Assembly (NCBI GenBank): GCA_039654915.1
Contig: CM077595.1
Coordinates: forward strand, 83,617,501-83,681,500
Length of the DNA: 64,000 nt
Direction of reading: 5' to 3'
Source: Aquilaria yunnanensis
Taxonomy: Eukaryota; Streptophyta; Magnoliopsida; Malvales; Thymelaeaceae
The first letter of the stretch is position 1; each line of letters begins with the position of its first letter. Under the pieces are notes generated by a model. The model did not search any database, was not told the origin of the DNA, and saw only the letters and a program-made list of their open reading frames with translations. Below are positions 35,900 to 48,400 of the stretch, piece after piece. The position numbers were made by a program, and so were the translations under genes.

Positions 35900-36420
35900 C
35901 ATCCATAAATGTCGGGTAGGGTCGGGTTTTCGCGGGTCATAGGAGCTTGTTATGAAAAGTTCTTGATTTTGGCCCTAATTACATCATTGTGTCATCACAA
36001 CAGGAACACCTTCTTCACCGAGCAATTTGTCACAGTTAAAGACCCATCGACCATCCTGCGCTTCGAATTCATCGATTCATTGTCGGGTTTCCTGACGAGC
36101 ACCGAGACAGCACAGTGCCTCCATGTTCGGCCTAGATTTGTGTGTGTGTATGGAAATCGAGAGACATGGGTTACTTTGACGGACAAACGGACGGTGGTGG
36201 CGGCGAAAGATAAACTAAACCCAAAACACAGCAGGATTTCGCCTAATAGCAATAGATGCGAGCCTCCATGAGTAGGGTGGGTCGAATTTGGCGATAAGGA
36301 GCTGATGAGAAGATGGCTAGTATGAGAGGAATGGGGCGACGGATGCACAAGGAAGACGAGCTGGCTACAGCTAAAAGGGGCCAAAGAAAGAAAACGAAGC
36401 CCCACTGTGAGGAGAAATAT
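35900..36420. other. GC-richer block inside the Pack-MULE
   Basis: Composition stands out from the AT-rich interior and frames are open on both strands over more than 100 codons (plus 35909-36271, minus 35995-36405). The plus frame includes VTVKDPSTILRFEFIDSLSG, which looks protein-like. I cannot name a source gene. It is probably a second captured fragment. Confidence 0.4.
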
Positions 36421-37727
36421 TAGGTGACATTACTTGTAATAACCCTTCACTTTGTGTCCAATCTCACTTCCCTCTACCAGCCCAGCCTTTGATCACCCTT
36501 TAATTTTGACTCATTAATCAGTTTAAACCCAGCCGAACTCCCCCTTAATCATTATAATTTGTCTACTTTTGGTCTGGTTCTGATTGATTTGGCTTTAGTC
36601 ATTTTTTTTACTTTATTTTCTTTTTATCTTTATTAAGTTAATGGTTAGACAGTCAATTACTTAATATATCTTAAACATAGTTTTATATTTCGGTCATTTT
36701 TTTATCATTGTTGATTATTAAGTTTTGTAGCATTAATTATTTACTTCAAACTCTATAGTTAATAAAACAATTTGGTCCATGATTGTTAAATTTGAAAGTG
36801 AATTTTTCTAGATAAATTTTTCATTGATATTAAATATTAGATTTTGAATTAATAAGATATGGAAATTTTTAGTGAATTATTTTTTAATTAACAAAAGAAT
36901 ATAGTATTTCAAAGCACATACTGTGTTTTGTTTTGAACTTTCATAATTAAAATTTATTATAAAAAATAACCGCTATGATGTGTGGGGCCTCATGCTTCTC
37001 TATCTGTTCTCTTGGTTTCTATTTTTCTTACTTATTGTCTTCTATAGTAAAATCTTGGTAACCATGATTTTTTTTTAATCAACCATAGTGACTTTATTTA
37101 CCTTTTTTTAATTTTTAAAACAAAATTTTAGTGACTATAAGTTGTCTTTTTTTTTTTTTTTTTAGTATGGTCCAAGCCGATTCATTTTAGCTAATATTTT
37201 TATTTATTTATTTTTCTTTATTCAGTTAATGGTTAAATTTTTAATTTTTGGAATCTTTATATTTACTTTATTGACTTAAAGACCATTTTTTGTTGTTTTT
37301 TATTTATTAATCATTAAACTCCACTTCTTGTCATTGAAATTCTACTTTTTATTTTATATTATTAACTTTTTCATATTATTTCTTTGTTCTAAAAAAAAAA
37401 TTTAGTCTTCACGGTCTATCTCTTGATACTTAGATTTTTTTTTTCTCTCTTAGTCTCAAAACGTTACCTTGACTTTTTATCCTAGTTTTTACTCTTTTTT
37501 CATTTTTATGAATTTTTTTTGTCAATGAACACAACTGTTTATATTCATGTTTAATGTTGACACAAATTAAACTACCACAACGCACAGGCACCAAAAACCT
37601 CTTGCAATCCATAAGAGACTAACACAAATGGCTATCATATTCCTGGCAGCTACTTACAACTATCAAAATCAGTCCACTCGGGTGATCTATCACAAAAGCT
37701 TAAGCTAAGATCGCAAAAGAAGACATC

Positions 37728-37964
37728 AACCCCAAGAAAGAGCGTGGTATATGATACCACCTGCAACCTAAAATTGCAACTCATCCTCTTACTAAGAAAC
37801 TTTCTTGCGATTAGATCCACTAAAGCCATGCATATTAGAATGCCTGCTGACGGAAAATTTAAAATGCCTTCAATAACCAGTGCTCCTACACTATAAGGGT
37901 TGTAAAATGATAAAATAGCATTTCTGATGCTAATCCCTACTAGGGTTGTAATGGCAAAGAAACA
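37728..37964 (-). pseudogene. ZIP metal transporter C-terminal fragment
   Basis: The minus-strand frame reads [40 protein letters not shown] and [20 protein letters not shown], then [18 protein letters not shown]. This is the C-terminal part of plant ZIP/IRT zinc-iron transporters (last transmembrane helices: tP.GI.iG......Y.p.S..aLi.eGil.s.[20 protein letters not shown].rm..n.rLQ...y..l.lGag.mS). It starts mid-gene, has no N-terminal metal-binding half, and drifts into unrelated sequence ([10 protein letters not shown]) where the final helix should be. It is a fragment, not a working transporter, and lies within the MULE inverted ends. Confidence 0.82.
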
Positions 37965-38767
37965 ATTCATAATCATTGCTAATAGTGTTTTAAATTGAGC
38001 CTAGGATTTTAAGCCTCCAAGCGCAAACCTTTTAAAGAACTTACGGAATGACAAGGCTGCAATTAAAGGTCTAATAGTTCACGAACTCTAGGAAACACCC
38101 AATGATAATCGAGTGAGATACAATTCCATGTTTCAAAATTTGCAGAAACAAAAACCCAAGAAGACAGTTTAATGAAGTAATTTATGTTTATTAGCGAAGT
38201 GAATTTGATTTCTAACCAGCCAATTTGAGTTTGTTGGTGAGGCCAACTTCGCTTGATTTTTGATCAGCCGAGAATGAAGGCAACATGTTTGACAAATGCC
38301 ACAATGAAAAGGTTTGATGGTCGAGTTAAATGTTGGCATTAGGTGTTAGCCAAATCTCAAAAACCCAGAATTTCATAACAAAAAAAAAATTAGGTTAAAC
38401 AACTGAGAAAGAAAATTGATAGCTGGTACTTGTTAGTGAGATGACAAAAAGATGGGAGAACTTTGTCTAAGAGAAAGGAATTTTGTCTAATTGAGCCTTA
38501 AGTATCCATAAATTTATGTTTGTGAAACTTTCTTCTGTAACTTTCATTTTTTGCAATTAAGTCCACATATATCTGCTAACTGGGCAAAAGTTAATGGTCA
38601 TCAAGTGTTACATAGGATTTCCCGTTAGCCTCATCCAATATAGGACTAACGTAGCTTATGTTTTCAAATATATAGGACTTAAACAAAAACTCGTGCGATT
38701 ATAGGACTCAACTAAAAAGTTATGAAATTTATAGGATTTTTTTTTTACCTTTCCCCCTTAGAATGTT

Positions 38768-39331
38768 ACAACTTTCAATAAAAAAGAATATAAGATATAT
38801 TCTATAACCTGACCTACTTTAACCTACTCAGTCTAAACCTACTCACTGGTTGCAAAGAGAAATAATTTCTTACACAAGTCAGAATTCGAACCTTAACTGG
38901 ACATGTGTTATGAGGGAGATAGGACACCGCTCACCTAGGTGTGTAAACACCACCAACGGTAGTTTCACACCGTCAAACAACTTTATTAAATATGTTTTTG
39001 GTTAAATGAAGTATAGGCATGATAATCATGGAATTAATGGGGAAATTAAATTTCATGCATATCATACCCAAAGAACATTCCATGATTATAGAACCCTAAA
39101 GTTACATCACCTCGTTTTATTTTCGAACTTTCTCCCCATTCTCTTTTTAGCACTTTATAAACTATCGATCACCTTATTTTTTTTCCCTATGATGAGGAGC
39201 GTCATCAATTTGAAATCGAACAATAGAGGAAAAGAAACCATACAGGGAAAAAAACTGGTCAAAGATGGTGTTTTGTGAAGTAAAATACACGATTCGAAGG
39301 AAAAAAGGCTGATTTGAAAGTGAGATTCACA
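38768..39331. other. Intergenic, no gene
   Basis: AT-rich sequence with one short unsupported frame (39006-39278). Nothing recognised. Confidence 0.4.
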
Positions 39332-39933
39332 ATATATATATATATATATATATATATTCCAGGTTTGTGTTTTTTTATTGGGAAATAACGTAAAGTCTGG
39401 GTTGAACTAGTTTGAAATTTGAAATTTATGTTATGGATTGTATCTTTATATGTTTGATTATGATTTTTTATGTATGTATACTTCTGGATTTTATATGTAT
39501 GTTTTAGGTCTATAAAGAACATATATATACATATATATCCTTTTAGGATTTATATATGATAGCCAAAGTATCAATCCAACTGGGTGGACTGGTTTTGGAA
39601 CTTGAAAGGGTGAACTGGAAATCTTGTACTCAAACTATATGTCAAGGCCCGGGGATATTTGCTAGGGAAAAACTCTCTAACAATCAAGTCAGTTTCTTAT
39701 AAGATATGAAGGTTATAGCAAAGTGAACTCTGATTGTATGATGTGCCTCAAAATTTGTGAATGAGGTCCCTTTATATAGTGGTAATAGGGATCAAGAGAA
39801 ATCTTCTAGATAGGGATGATTCCTAACTAACGGGATTCGGTTGCCATTTTTATCAGCTGATTTTTTTATCTAGGCCATGTGGTATCAATATGTATGTTAT
39901 GGGTTTATAGAGAACACACACACACATGTATGT

Positions 39934-39971
<38 letters not shown>

Positions 39972-40570
39972 AGTTTTATATGTATGCTTTTAGGTTTATA
40001 AAAACCATAAATGTTGATGCATGTTCCTAGGTTTTATATGTATATTTCTGGACTTTTTTTTGTAAAGAACATGAACATATGTATATATGTATGTTCTTAG
40101 GTTTTATATGTATGCTTCTGGATTTTCTTTTATAAAGAATACAGATATGTATATGTATTTTTTTTTAGTTTTTAATGTATACTTCTAGTTTTATGAAGAA
40201 CACAGATATCTATAAATATTTCTAGATTTTTTTGTAAACAATACATATATGTTCGTATACTTTTGGGTTTTTAAATGATTATAGTTTGCAAAGAATACAG
40301 AAATTTGTGTATGTATTTGGATTTATTTGTATGATTCTGGTATATATATGTAAGATTATAAGATTTATTTGTATGATTCTAATTTGCAAAGAATACGGAT
40401 ATTTAGTATGCTTCTGGGTTTTATTTGTATGCTTCTGGGTTTGTAAATGACATAGATGTATGTATGTATGTATGTATGTATGTATGTATGTATGTATGTA
40501 TGTATGCTTTTGAGTTTTATTTATATGCTTCTAGGTTTGTAAGAAATCGAGTTGTCATTGTATGAATATA
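39332..40570. repeat. Decayed minisatellite array with microsatellites
   Basis: A loosely repeated unit of roughly 60-65 bp built from GTATGCTTCTGGGTTTTAT, ATGTATGTTC.TAGGTTTAT and AAAGAACACAGATATGTAT recurs through the region. Pure microsatellites are embedded: (AT)n at 39332-39358, (TG)n at 39936-39969 and a tetranucleotide (ATGT)n at 40457-40506. No coding capacity. Origin (tandem array or transposon interior) is unclear. Confidence 0.65.
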
Positions 40571-40599
40571 CGTGCATGCACACGCGTACGCACACACAC

Positions 40600-41330
40600 A
40601 CATATTCCTATTGTATAAAATTAGAAATGAATTGTATAAAATTGGGGTGGTAATATATAGTGTGGAGTTTTAAAAGTATGAAATCTGATGTAAAAAACTA
40701 GGTTGTTATTGTGTAAAATTGCGTTGCTATTATAATGGAACTAGGTTTATATATGTGTAAAACTATATTTCTATTACATATGTATGAAATCGTGCATGAA
40801 ATTGGAAATGGATTACATGAAATTGAGATTTATTTGTACGATGCTATGAATTATTTACGTGAAATTAAGTAAATTTTATTTATTATATTATGCAGATACA
40901 ACAACAAAACATAATGATGCACTAGACAAAAATTCATGGGAAAAAAGAACCAAATTGTATGAAAGTAAGATCATATTGTAAAAGTGTGTAGTTAATATTA
41001 TACAAGATTATAATGTCAATGTATGGATCTAAGCTCCTTTTATATAAAACTGAGTTTCTATTTTATGAAATTGTATCAAATTGAAATGTTAATATACGAA
41101 ACTAAAAAATTGTTGAAAAAAATGATTTACTATCAAATGATGAGTTCATGTTATACAACATGAGTTTTTATTACATGAAATTGAATTTTCTCCATAAAAT
41201 CTAATGAAAAATATCCAAATAATAAACTAAATTCTTAATTTATTAAAATGATAACAAATTGTACAAAACTTATATTCAAATGTATGCAACTCTTTCAAAA
41301 TGTTTGATTATGTGAAAAAAAAAAAATAAA
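40600..41330. repeat. Second degenerate tandem repeat
   Basis: Recurrent short phrases (TGTATAAAATTG, GTGTAAAATTGCGTTGCTATTA, TACATGAAATTGAG, ATATGAAACT) at intervals of about 30-45 bp give a worn tandem pattern different from the array to its left. Confidence 0.45.
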
Positions 41331-41571
41331 CTTGTATTTAAATAGTTACCATATTTATTATATTAACTTAATTTATTTCATTAAGATTATCTCTTCAAAT
41401 GGATTCAAATTAAAAAAATATATATATAATTAAAATATTGAAAAAAGGAAATTCATCTCCTAACAAAAATATTTGAAAATTGATTGCCATAATTAAAAAA
41501 TTTTAAAAGGGGTAAATGTATCCTATAATCCTCCAATTAAATCTTTAATTCTAACTAACAGGATGGCAATT

Positions 41572-42609
41572 AGGGCAATTTTGACACTAATGTGATCAAA
41601 AGAGCAATTCTGCCATTAATATTTTTTTTGATGTAAAATTGCCACTAATATTGCCTATTGGGAGCAATTTCGTTACTGAAGTTATAAAAAAAAAGTGATA
41701 CAGTCACAAAGCATCAATGGTTGTCTAACAGTCGAAATACTTCATCCAAAATAAGAATATTTAATGCCACATAAGGAAGACATCAATGCTACATTGGCAA
41801 CTAGCAAATTGAGAAAATTTTTAAACTAGCCCCCAAAAAATTTGATCTTTAGCCCCTAGGTACCCAACTTTGTGAATATGTTGTTTTGAGCATCTTTTCC
41901 AATTGGGAATAGAATGAAAATTTCAATTTCAAAAGGGCTTGTTAGAAAACCAAATTTTGTTGGCTAGATCTGACTTCTGGATGGTTCTCAGCCAATCTTT
42001 GCCACTAGTGGACCAATCAGCCACCAATTTCATAGTTCATCCATCACTCCACTAACTTAAGACACTTAATTATTGCTTGCTTGAGAGAGGATGATATCTG
42101 TTACTAATTTGGTAGATTTTTGCAGTTTCATTTTAGAAGCTGAATTTTTTGGTTTGATAGTACATCAATAGGGCACATTATATTCCAACCATAATGCAAC
42201 TGTGTGTCGATGTCATTGGCCAAATCTGGCAAAAAATGGGTATCATAGAATAACAGTTCTTCATTTCTGGGTATTTCATTTGATTTTTATCTTGTTCATT
42301 TATGGTTTATTGGTTTTTAAAGAAAATTATATTTAGGGGACCAGGGGACTTGAACCGTAAAATGAAATGGTAAAGATAATAGTGAAAATGGTAAATTTAA
42401 AAACTTAATGTTAGAATTTTAAGTAAAGGGAATTTAGAATTAAAAATTATATTTTCTCCATTTTTCTCAGTTGTCACGCAAGCAACTGTAACAGTGAGTT
42501 GCAAAATTGCACCCAACCTGTACCATTTGTGGCAATTTTGCATAAAAAAAACTTTGATGGCAAAATTGCCTTTTTGACCTAATATTAGTGGCAAAATTGC
42601 CTTTTTTTT
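41572..42609. mobile_element. MULE-type element, non-coding
   Basis: The left end reads GGGCAATTTTGACACTAATG and GTAAAATTGCCACTAATATT. The right end in reverse complement reads AAGGCAATTTTGCCACTAAT, then TGCAAAATTGCCACAAATGG. The inverted blocks of about 120 bp are themselves made of repeated GGCAATTTTGCCA phrases. No target duplication was found and the roughly 780-bp interior has no recognised gene fragment. Confidence 0.55.
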
Positions 42610-44689
42610 CCTAGATAAGATTTTCCATTTTCATTCAAAAGAAACGAAACCTCATTAAATTCCTAACGACATCAGCTAGGTGTATGAGCACTTGGGTGCA
42701 TCTTAGACTCCTCATATATGATGTATGCCAATTAAGTTAAGGCCCAAACAACATATTTTTTTTAAATACGCTCAGCTCAATATTTAATAGTTTATATCAA
42801 ACTAGTTTTTCTTTCATGGGTGTTGTTACAAATCATTATTATCAATTTATTATGCTTCTAATCTTAATTCAAGAGATAGGTAGTATACGCCATATCATCA
42901 TCATATTATAAGCCATTTTAACATCGAATATTAAGATAAAACATGTAAGAAAGAAAATGTAACAATAAAGACATGAGCCCATGATGAACAAAACCAATTC
43001 AAAGGGAGTTTAGGGTGGTTTTAATTGGGTTATTTGATCCACTTATTCTATAGGTTGAAGGCAAGTTAAAGTAAAAATAGGAAAAGGTTGCTAGTTTTTT
43101 AAGTAATTTACAGCTTGATGCCATTGGGTTAATAAGGCTAGTAATTTGGTCAAAAGTTTCTTTCTCCTAGTTAAGCTTAAAGGAAACAAGATTAACTAAC
43201 TAGTTTAGGGACCAATCTGGGCTTCAATTGGCTGTCCGATCTTTATTAGTGAGCTTTAGGTTCAAATACAATGAAACTTCACCGTCCGCTACTTGTTATT
43301 AGCTGCTTGGACTTCCAATCTCCTGATTTCCTTATTGTTTGTGTCATGTTTATTGCATTTGCCTTTAATCAAGTAAGATATGTCATTTTTTCCTTTATTA
43401 TAACCGTAATTGGTTGGGTATGAGATTGAGAATGATGTGCTCATCTGTTAAATATGTTCTAAAATAGTTGCCTTTATTTATGTCCCCTAATAAGTTAGTG
43501 TCAATTTTTGGTTTTAATTTCCGATTTGCATGTTATGCCCAATAACGTTTGTGCACAGTAGCTCCGTTATTATTTGATGTATTTTGATATACTTGTATGG
43601 TGGTTTTGATTTCCTGTTCTTACACAGTGGTTTTAATGTATTTTGTACTTGCTATATCCAATATGAGAATGATTTTGTCTGAGACATTTACTTCTTTGGT
43701 TAATGTTTGTCCTAGATATGGACCCGGCTGGTGATATGAACCCCTTGGTGACAAGACCAAGTAACTTGTAACCCAAGATCTTGCAAGTGTCTAAGACTTT
43801 CCATAAAAATAGAAAACCTTAACCCCTAATCAACCCGTGGCTAGTAATGAAAGGCATAAGGAATAACACAATGAATGGATATGAATCCCCTCATGTGTTA
43901 AGTTCACAATAAAGTAATTTGGATAATAATTCCAAATGGTTGTGCTTGAATAGTAATTTGGAATAATGTTAAGTTGTTCGTAAAATAACGCAAAAGATGG
44001 ATTTAAATAATGTTTTTTTGTGCGGAACGCTAAACTAAATGAAGTAGGACTCTCAGGCGATAATAAGTCATTGTTGGACCTGGCTTGGACCTTATGACCT
44101 GCTAAGGAGCCCTTTCAATACCTCTCTTGGCCTAAATTAGGTCACATTCGCATAAAATAGCTAGCTTAAGGTCTAAATATACAAACCAATAGACAAACAA
44201 CTCAGGTAAACTAGTTTAAGATATAAGCATCCTTGGATGCCACTTGAAGCCCTGAGGGTGCTCGATAGGGCTCAAGTGCACATGTCCTAGGGTGCATTGA
44301 TGCTCTAGGGGCCACGTAGTCCTGAGTTTCAAATTGATCCAGGCAATCTCTCTTTCAAGACTTAACTCATTCTAGCTCATAGCCTTATCCTTAGCCTTGT
44401 GACATCCTTGGTCATTGAAGAGCCCTTCAATGAGCCATTGTAGTGCTCCTTTGAGCTTCCTTGCCCTTTTCCTTGTAATTGGCCTTAAAGTGACCTTCAA
44501 AGGGTCCTTAAAGCTTGTTATGCTTGTTGTGTCCTCATCATCTGGGCTGATTCAATTAGGCATGACAACTAGGCTAATTCATTTTAATTTAATCCAAAAT
44601 GGCCCAAATACATGTTTTTCTCTTCACTGACCTGACCCTGTATGTCGGGTTTTGGGTTAGGGTTGAAACATTTCACCTATATATGTAGG
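42610..44689. other. Intergenic, no gene recognised
   Basis: The section at 43720-44640 is less AT-rich and reads like an old dispersed repeat, but I found no terminal repeats or protein motifs in it. No RNA gene was recognised. Confidence 0.4.
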
Positions 44690-45200
44690 TGTAATAATCT
44701 ATTGAAAATATAATTTTTACAATCTTACTAAATTTTTATGAATTTTCTAGCTTTAGGCATTAAAAAAGAAAAATTCATAAAAATTTAATAAAATTTTGTA
44801 CCTATATAATATTAAATTTCAGATAAATTGGTTGGAGATAAAAAAAATAAATTAAAAATAAGTTATTTTAGATAAAAAAAATATAAATTAACTTAAGTTA
44901 ATTGACTTATTTTTACTTTTACATCTTTTTTATTTGGAACCAATTTCATTTGAAAGTCAATGTTATATAGATACAATAATTCATTTGAAAATAAAATTTA
45001 ATAATATTGTTAAATTTTTATGAATTTTTTTAAGACTTTAAACTAGAAAAATTCATAAAAATTTAATAAGATTATAAAAATTATATTTTTTAAAAATTAT
45101 TATATCTATATCATATTAATTTTTAATTAAAATTAATTTCAAATAAAAAAGATAGAAGAGAAAAAATAAGTCATTTTATAGTTATTTGATTTAGGTTAAA
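44690..45200. repeat. Two adjacent foldback AT-rich units
   Basis: Each unit has ATTAAATTTTTATGAATTTT on one arm and AAAATTCATAAAAATTTAAT on the other, around centres near 44755 and 45040. The family is shared with 29205-29430. The right unit ends about 220 bp before the NOT1 start codon, so it borders or forms part of that promoter. Confidence 0.6.
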
Positions 45201-45259
45201 ACGAATTAGATGTAAGTTACGCGTAACTGTAGACTGTATGATACCTAAAACGAAGAAGG

Positions 45260-45420
45260 GGTATCTTGCGACCCAAATCAGTCAATGCCCAAACAGCACT
45301 TCTGCTAGACGCTCGCACTCATCTTTCCTCTGAATTACGACTTCGCTATCTCTACCCCGAAAATTCTCGATCTCTTTCTCCTGCTCCGCCAAAACCCTAG
45401 CCGGTCGATCACTCGCCAAG
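45260..45420 (+). promoter_or_regulatory. NOT1 5' leader with telo-box
   Basis: C/T-rich sequence directly upstream of the ATG, with the telo-box AAACCCTA at 45392-45399, about 22 bp before the start codon. The same motif occurs ahead of CWC22. No TATA box was assigned. Confidence 0.45.
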
Positions 45421-48400
45421 ATGCTCGAGATCTCTTCAACACTCTCTGGTCACGTTCGATTCTTGCTTCAGGGCCTGGACGACTCCAACGCTGATTCTGT
45501 TTTCCGGGAGCTCTGCCAGGTTTGCTTGCCGGCTCTTCTCCAACTTTTCGCGCTATTTCATTAGTTTGATGTTGCATTTCTCACTGTCAAGCTCCAGTAG
45601 CATGAAACCCTAATTATTGTTGTGCTATCCTATCTGACATGAATTATGATATTTTCTCCGCTGTGTTGAACAGTATAACCAATGAATCTCCTGTAGGGTT
45701 CTAGGGAGGCTTTAATTTCGATTTTATTATTAAGCTCATTAATTTGATTGGATATGTTTGCAGCTTACTGAATACGGAACTGAGGGACGTATCGTGGTTG
45801 TGAAAACCTGTTTAGATTATTTAAATTCTCACAATGGTGACTTGACGAGCTCAGCTTTGGAGCGAGTAGTTATATCAGCTGTTAAGTACACCATGAATAA
45901 GCCAAATTTCGGAACAATTTTATGTGAGGCCCTCAATGAGACAGACATCACTGAAGAATTCTTGGAGAATTTGTCCAAAACGCTACATTTATCTGTGTCA
46001 GAAAAGATTGGGATTGGTCTTGCCTTATCCGATTCTGAAAATGCTGGAAGAAGAATGTGCGGTGAGTTCCATCCATACAGTGTCCCTTTTCTGTATTCTA
46101 TTCTTAATACGCTCTTCATCAGTGGCGCTTGGCATATTCAAACTCGTGTCTTTTTCTGTTTTCTTTCTCCAGGAAAGAACTTTTCCATGGCTCAGATTGA
46201 AGAATTGATTGTCAATCCGATTCCTATGGATTCATCTGAACAAATTCATAACATACTAATGTTTCTCCATTGTTCTGAGGGCCTCTCCAAGCATGTAGAT
46301 TCGTTTATGCAGATGGTATCTTTAGTTCAAGCAAAAGATGTTGCTGACTTCGTTTTAGCCCCTCTTTTGTCTGATGACCTGCGTGAAACCAATATCTTAA
46401 GGTGGTAGCCCTTTCTCATTGTTATCTGGAATTTCTACTCTAAGCTTTCTTGATATTGAATAATTGTTTGGTCATCATTGATGTCCTATCCATTTATTCT
46501 TTCTTGGAGTTAAGATACACTACTTACATATTAGGTTCATTGTCTGCAATTTTCAGGAGTATGGATCTACTCCAGGAACATGGGGATAATGATTTTGATG
46601 CTATTTTGGAGGAGATGGAGAAGGAAATGAGCATGGGAGACATTATAAAAGAACTAGGCTATGGATGCACTGTTGATGCTGGACGTTGCAAAGAGATCTT
46701 GTCTCTTTGCTTACCCTTAACTGAGATGACCATTGCTAGGATACTTGGCACAATTGCTCGAACCCATAGTGGCCTTGAGGACAACCAGTCCACATTTCCA
46801 ACCTTCTGCTTGGCACTTGGCTACAATGCTTCATCTGATCTACCTTCCTTGAGCTCTTGGAATGCTGATATACTTATAAAAACAATTAAGCAACTTGTAA
46901 GTACAAATTTTGTTGTTTGGTTTTCATCATAATTTCTCTGGATTGTGTTGATAGGTAAATGTATGTTCGACTATTGGATTTCTCTTGCTAACCATGCATG
47001 TGGAATAAGCAGGCTCCCTCCACCAACTGGGTTACAGTTATGGAGAACCTTGATCATGAAGGTTTCTATATTCCGAATGAGGCCGCATTTTCCTTTTTCA
47101 TGACAGCATATGGGTTTGCATCACAGGTACCAGTAAACTGACCCTTTCACCTTTAATTAGTTATCATGCGAGTAATTTTTAAATTTCCTACTTGTATGTT
47201 CCAGGAACCATTCCCGCTTCATGCTATTTGCTGTTCTCCTTGGAAGAATTCTGAGGGCCAGCTATCTTTTCTTAGATATGCTGTTTCAGCATCTCCAGAA
47301 ATCTTTAGCTTCGCACACTCTGCAAGGCAGCTGGTAAGTGGTTGTGCAGATCTATCATTGTTATTTTTATCTTATATTTAATTTTTAATGATACAAAACG
47401 GTCTTGCAGGCATACACGGATGCAGTGGACGGCCATAATCTCCAGGCTGTACATGCAAATCATGCTTGGTTGTGTCTTGACCTGTTAGAGTTGCTTTGTC
47501 AACTGGCTGAGAGGGGTCACGCTAGCTCTGTTCGTCAAATGCTTGAGTATCCTCTGAAGCACTGCCCTGAAATCTTACTTCTTGGGATGGCACACATCAA
47601 TGTATGTCTCTCCAGTTTGTTTTCTGTTTTCATGCATTCTGATTTTGTTGCTTTAATTCATTGAAATAACTTCTGCACTTGCAGACTGCTTATAATCTAC
47701 TTCAGCATGATGTCGCTTCATCTGTATTTCCATTGATGATTAAAAATGCTTCGGGTGCTGGCATGATTCTCCACATCTGGCATGTGAACTGTGATCTTTT
47801 ATTACGGGGGTTTTTAGAAGTACACAACAGTGAGCCAGATAGCATGATTAAAATAGTGGAGATTTGCCAAGAGTTAAAGGTGAGTCAGTGGGAAATTTTA
47901 ATTTCTGTTGTGGTCATATGCTAATACCATGCATTATCACAGATTTCAGTTTTATTTAATTTAGCATCTTTGATGCTTGATCATTACCCAGATCCTGATC
48001 TCTGTGTTGGAGATGGTCCCTTTTGCTTTTGGAATCCGATTGGCTGTTCTTGCTTCACAAAAAGAAGCCTTTGATCTAGAGAAATGGCTGAGTAGCAATC
48101 TGAATACACATAAAGATATATTTTTTGGGGTAACTATTTTCGCTACATCAGTTTGCTGCTTACGTGAATCTTATTATTATAAGAGTTGTGCATGTCTCTT
48201 TTTGCACTGATGCTGGGCAGACTTTTGGGGCTATTTTATATGGTAGATCAATACAATGCTAAAGTTGCCTTGCAACCTGTAGGAGTGCATCAGGTTCCTT
48301 AGGGAGGCTCAGTCAGGTGGTTCTCAAGATTTCTCTGCTAAACGATTCCACAGCGCTGTTTTACATCTTTATCTGGAGAGTAGTTCTACTCTTTTCAAGG

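Larger units (their letters stand above)
34954..38757. mobile_element. Pack-MULE carrying a ZIP transporter fragment
   Basis: Inverted ends of about 260-300 bp: the left (34954 to about 35260) and the reverse complement of the right (about 38495-38757) align through GGGGAA, TATAAATTTC, TTAGTCxTATATTGGATG, TAACxGxAAATxCTATGTxxCACTT and GGATACTTAAG/GAATACTTGAG. Flanks TTATCATGTT (34944-34953) and TTAGAATGTT (38758-38767) match at 8 of 10, in line with an old Mutator-type 9-10 bp duplication. No transposase remnant was seen. Inside are a minus-strand ZIP transporter fragment (37728-37964) and a GC-richer block at 35900-36420. The left end lies 44-134 bp upstream of the RHIP1-like start codon. 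Confidence 0.72.
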
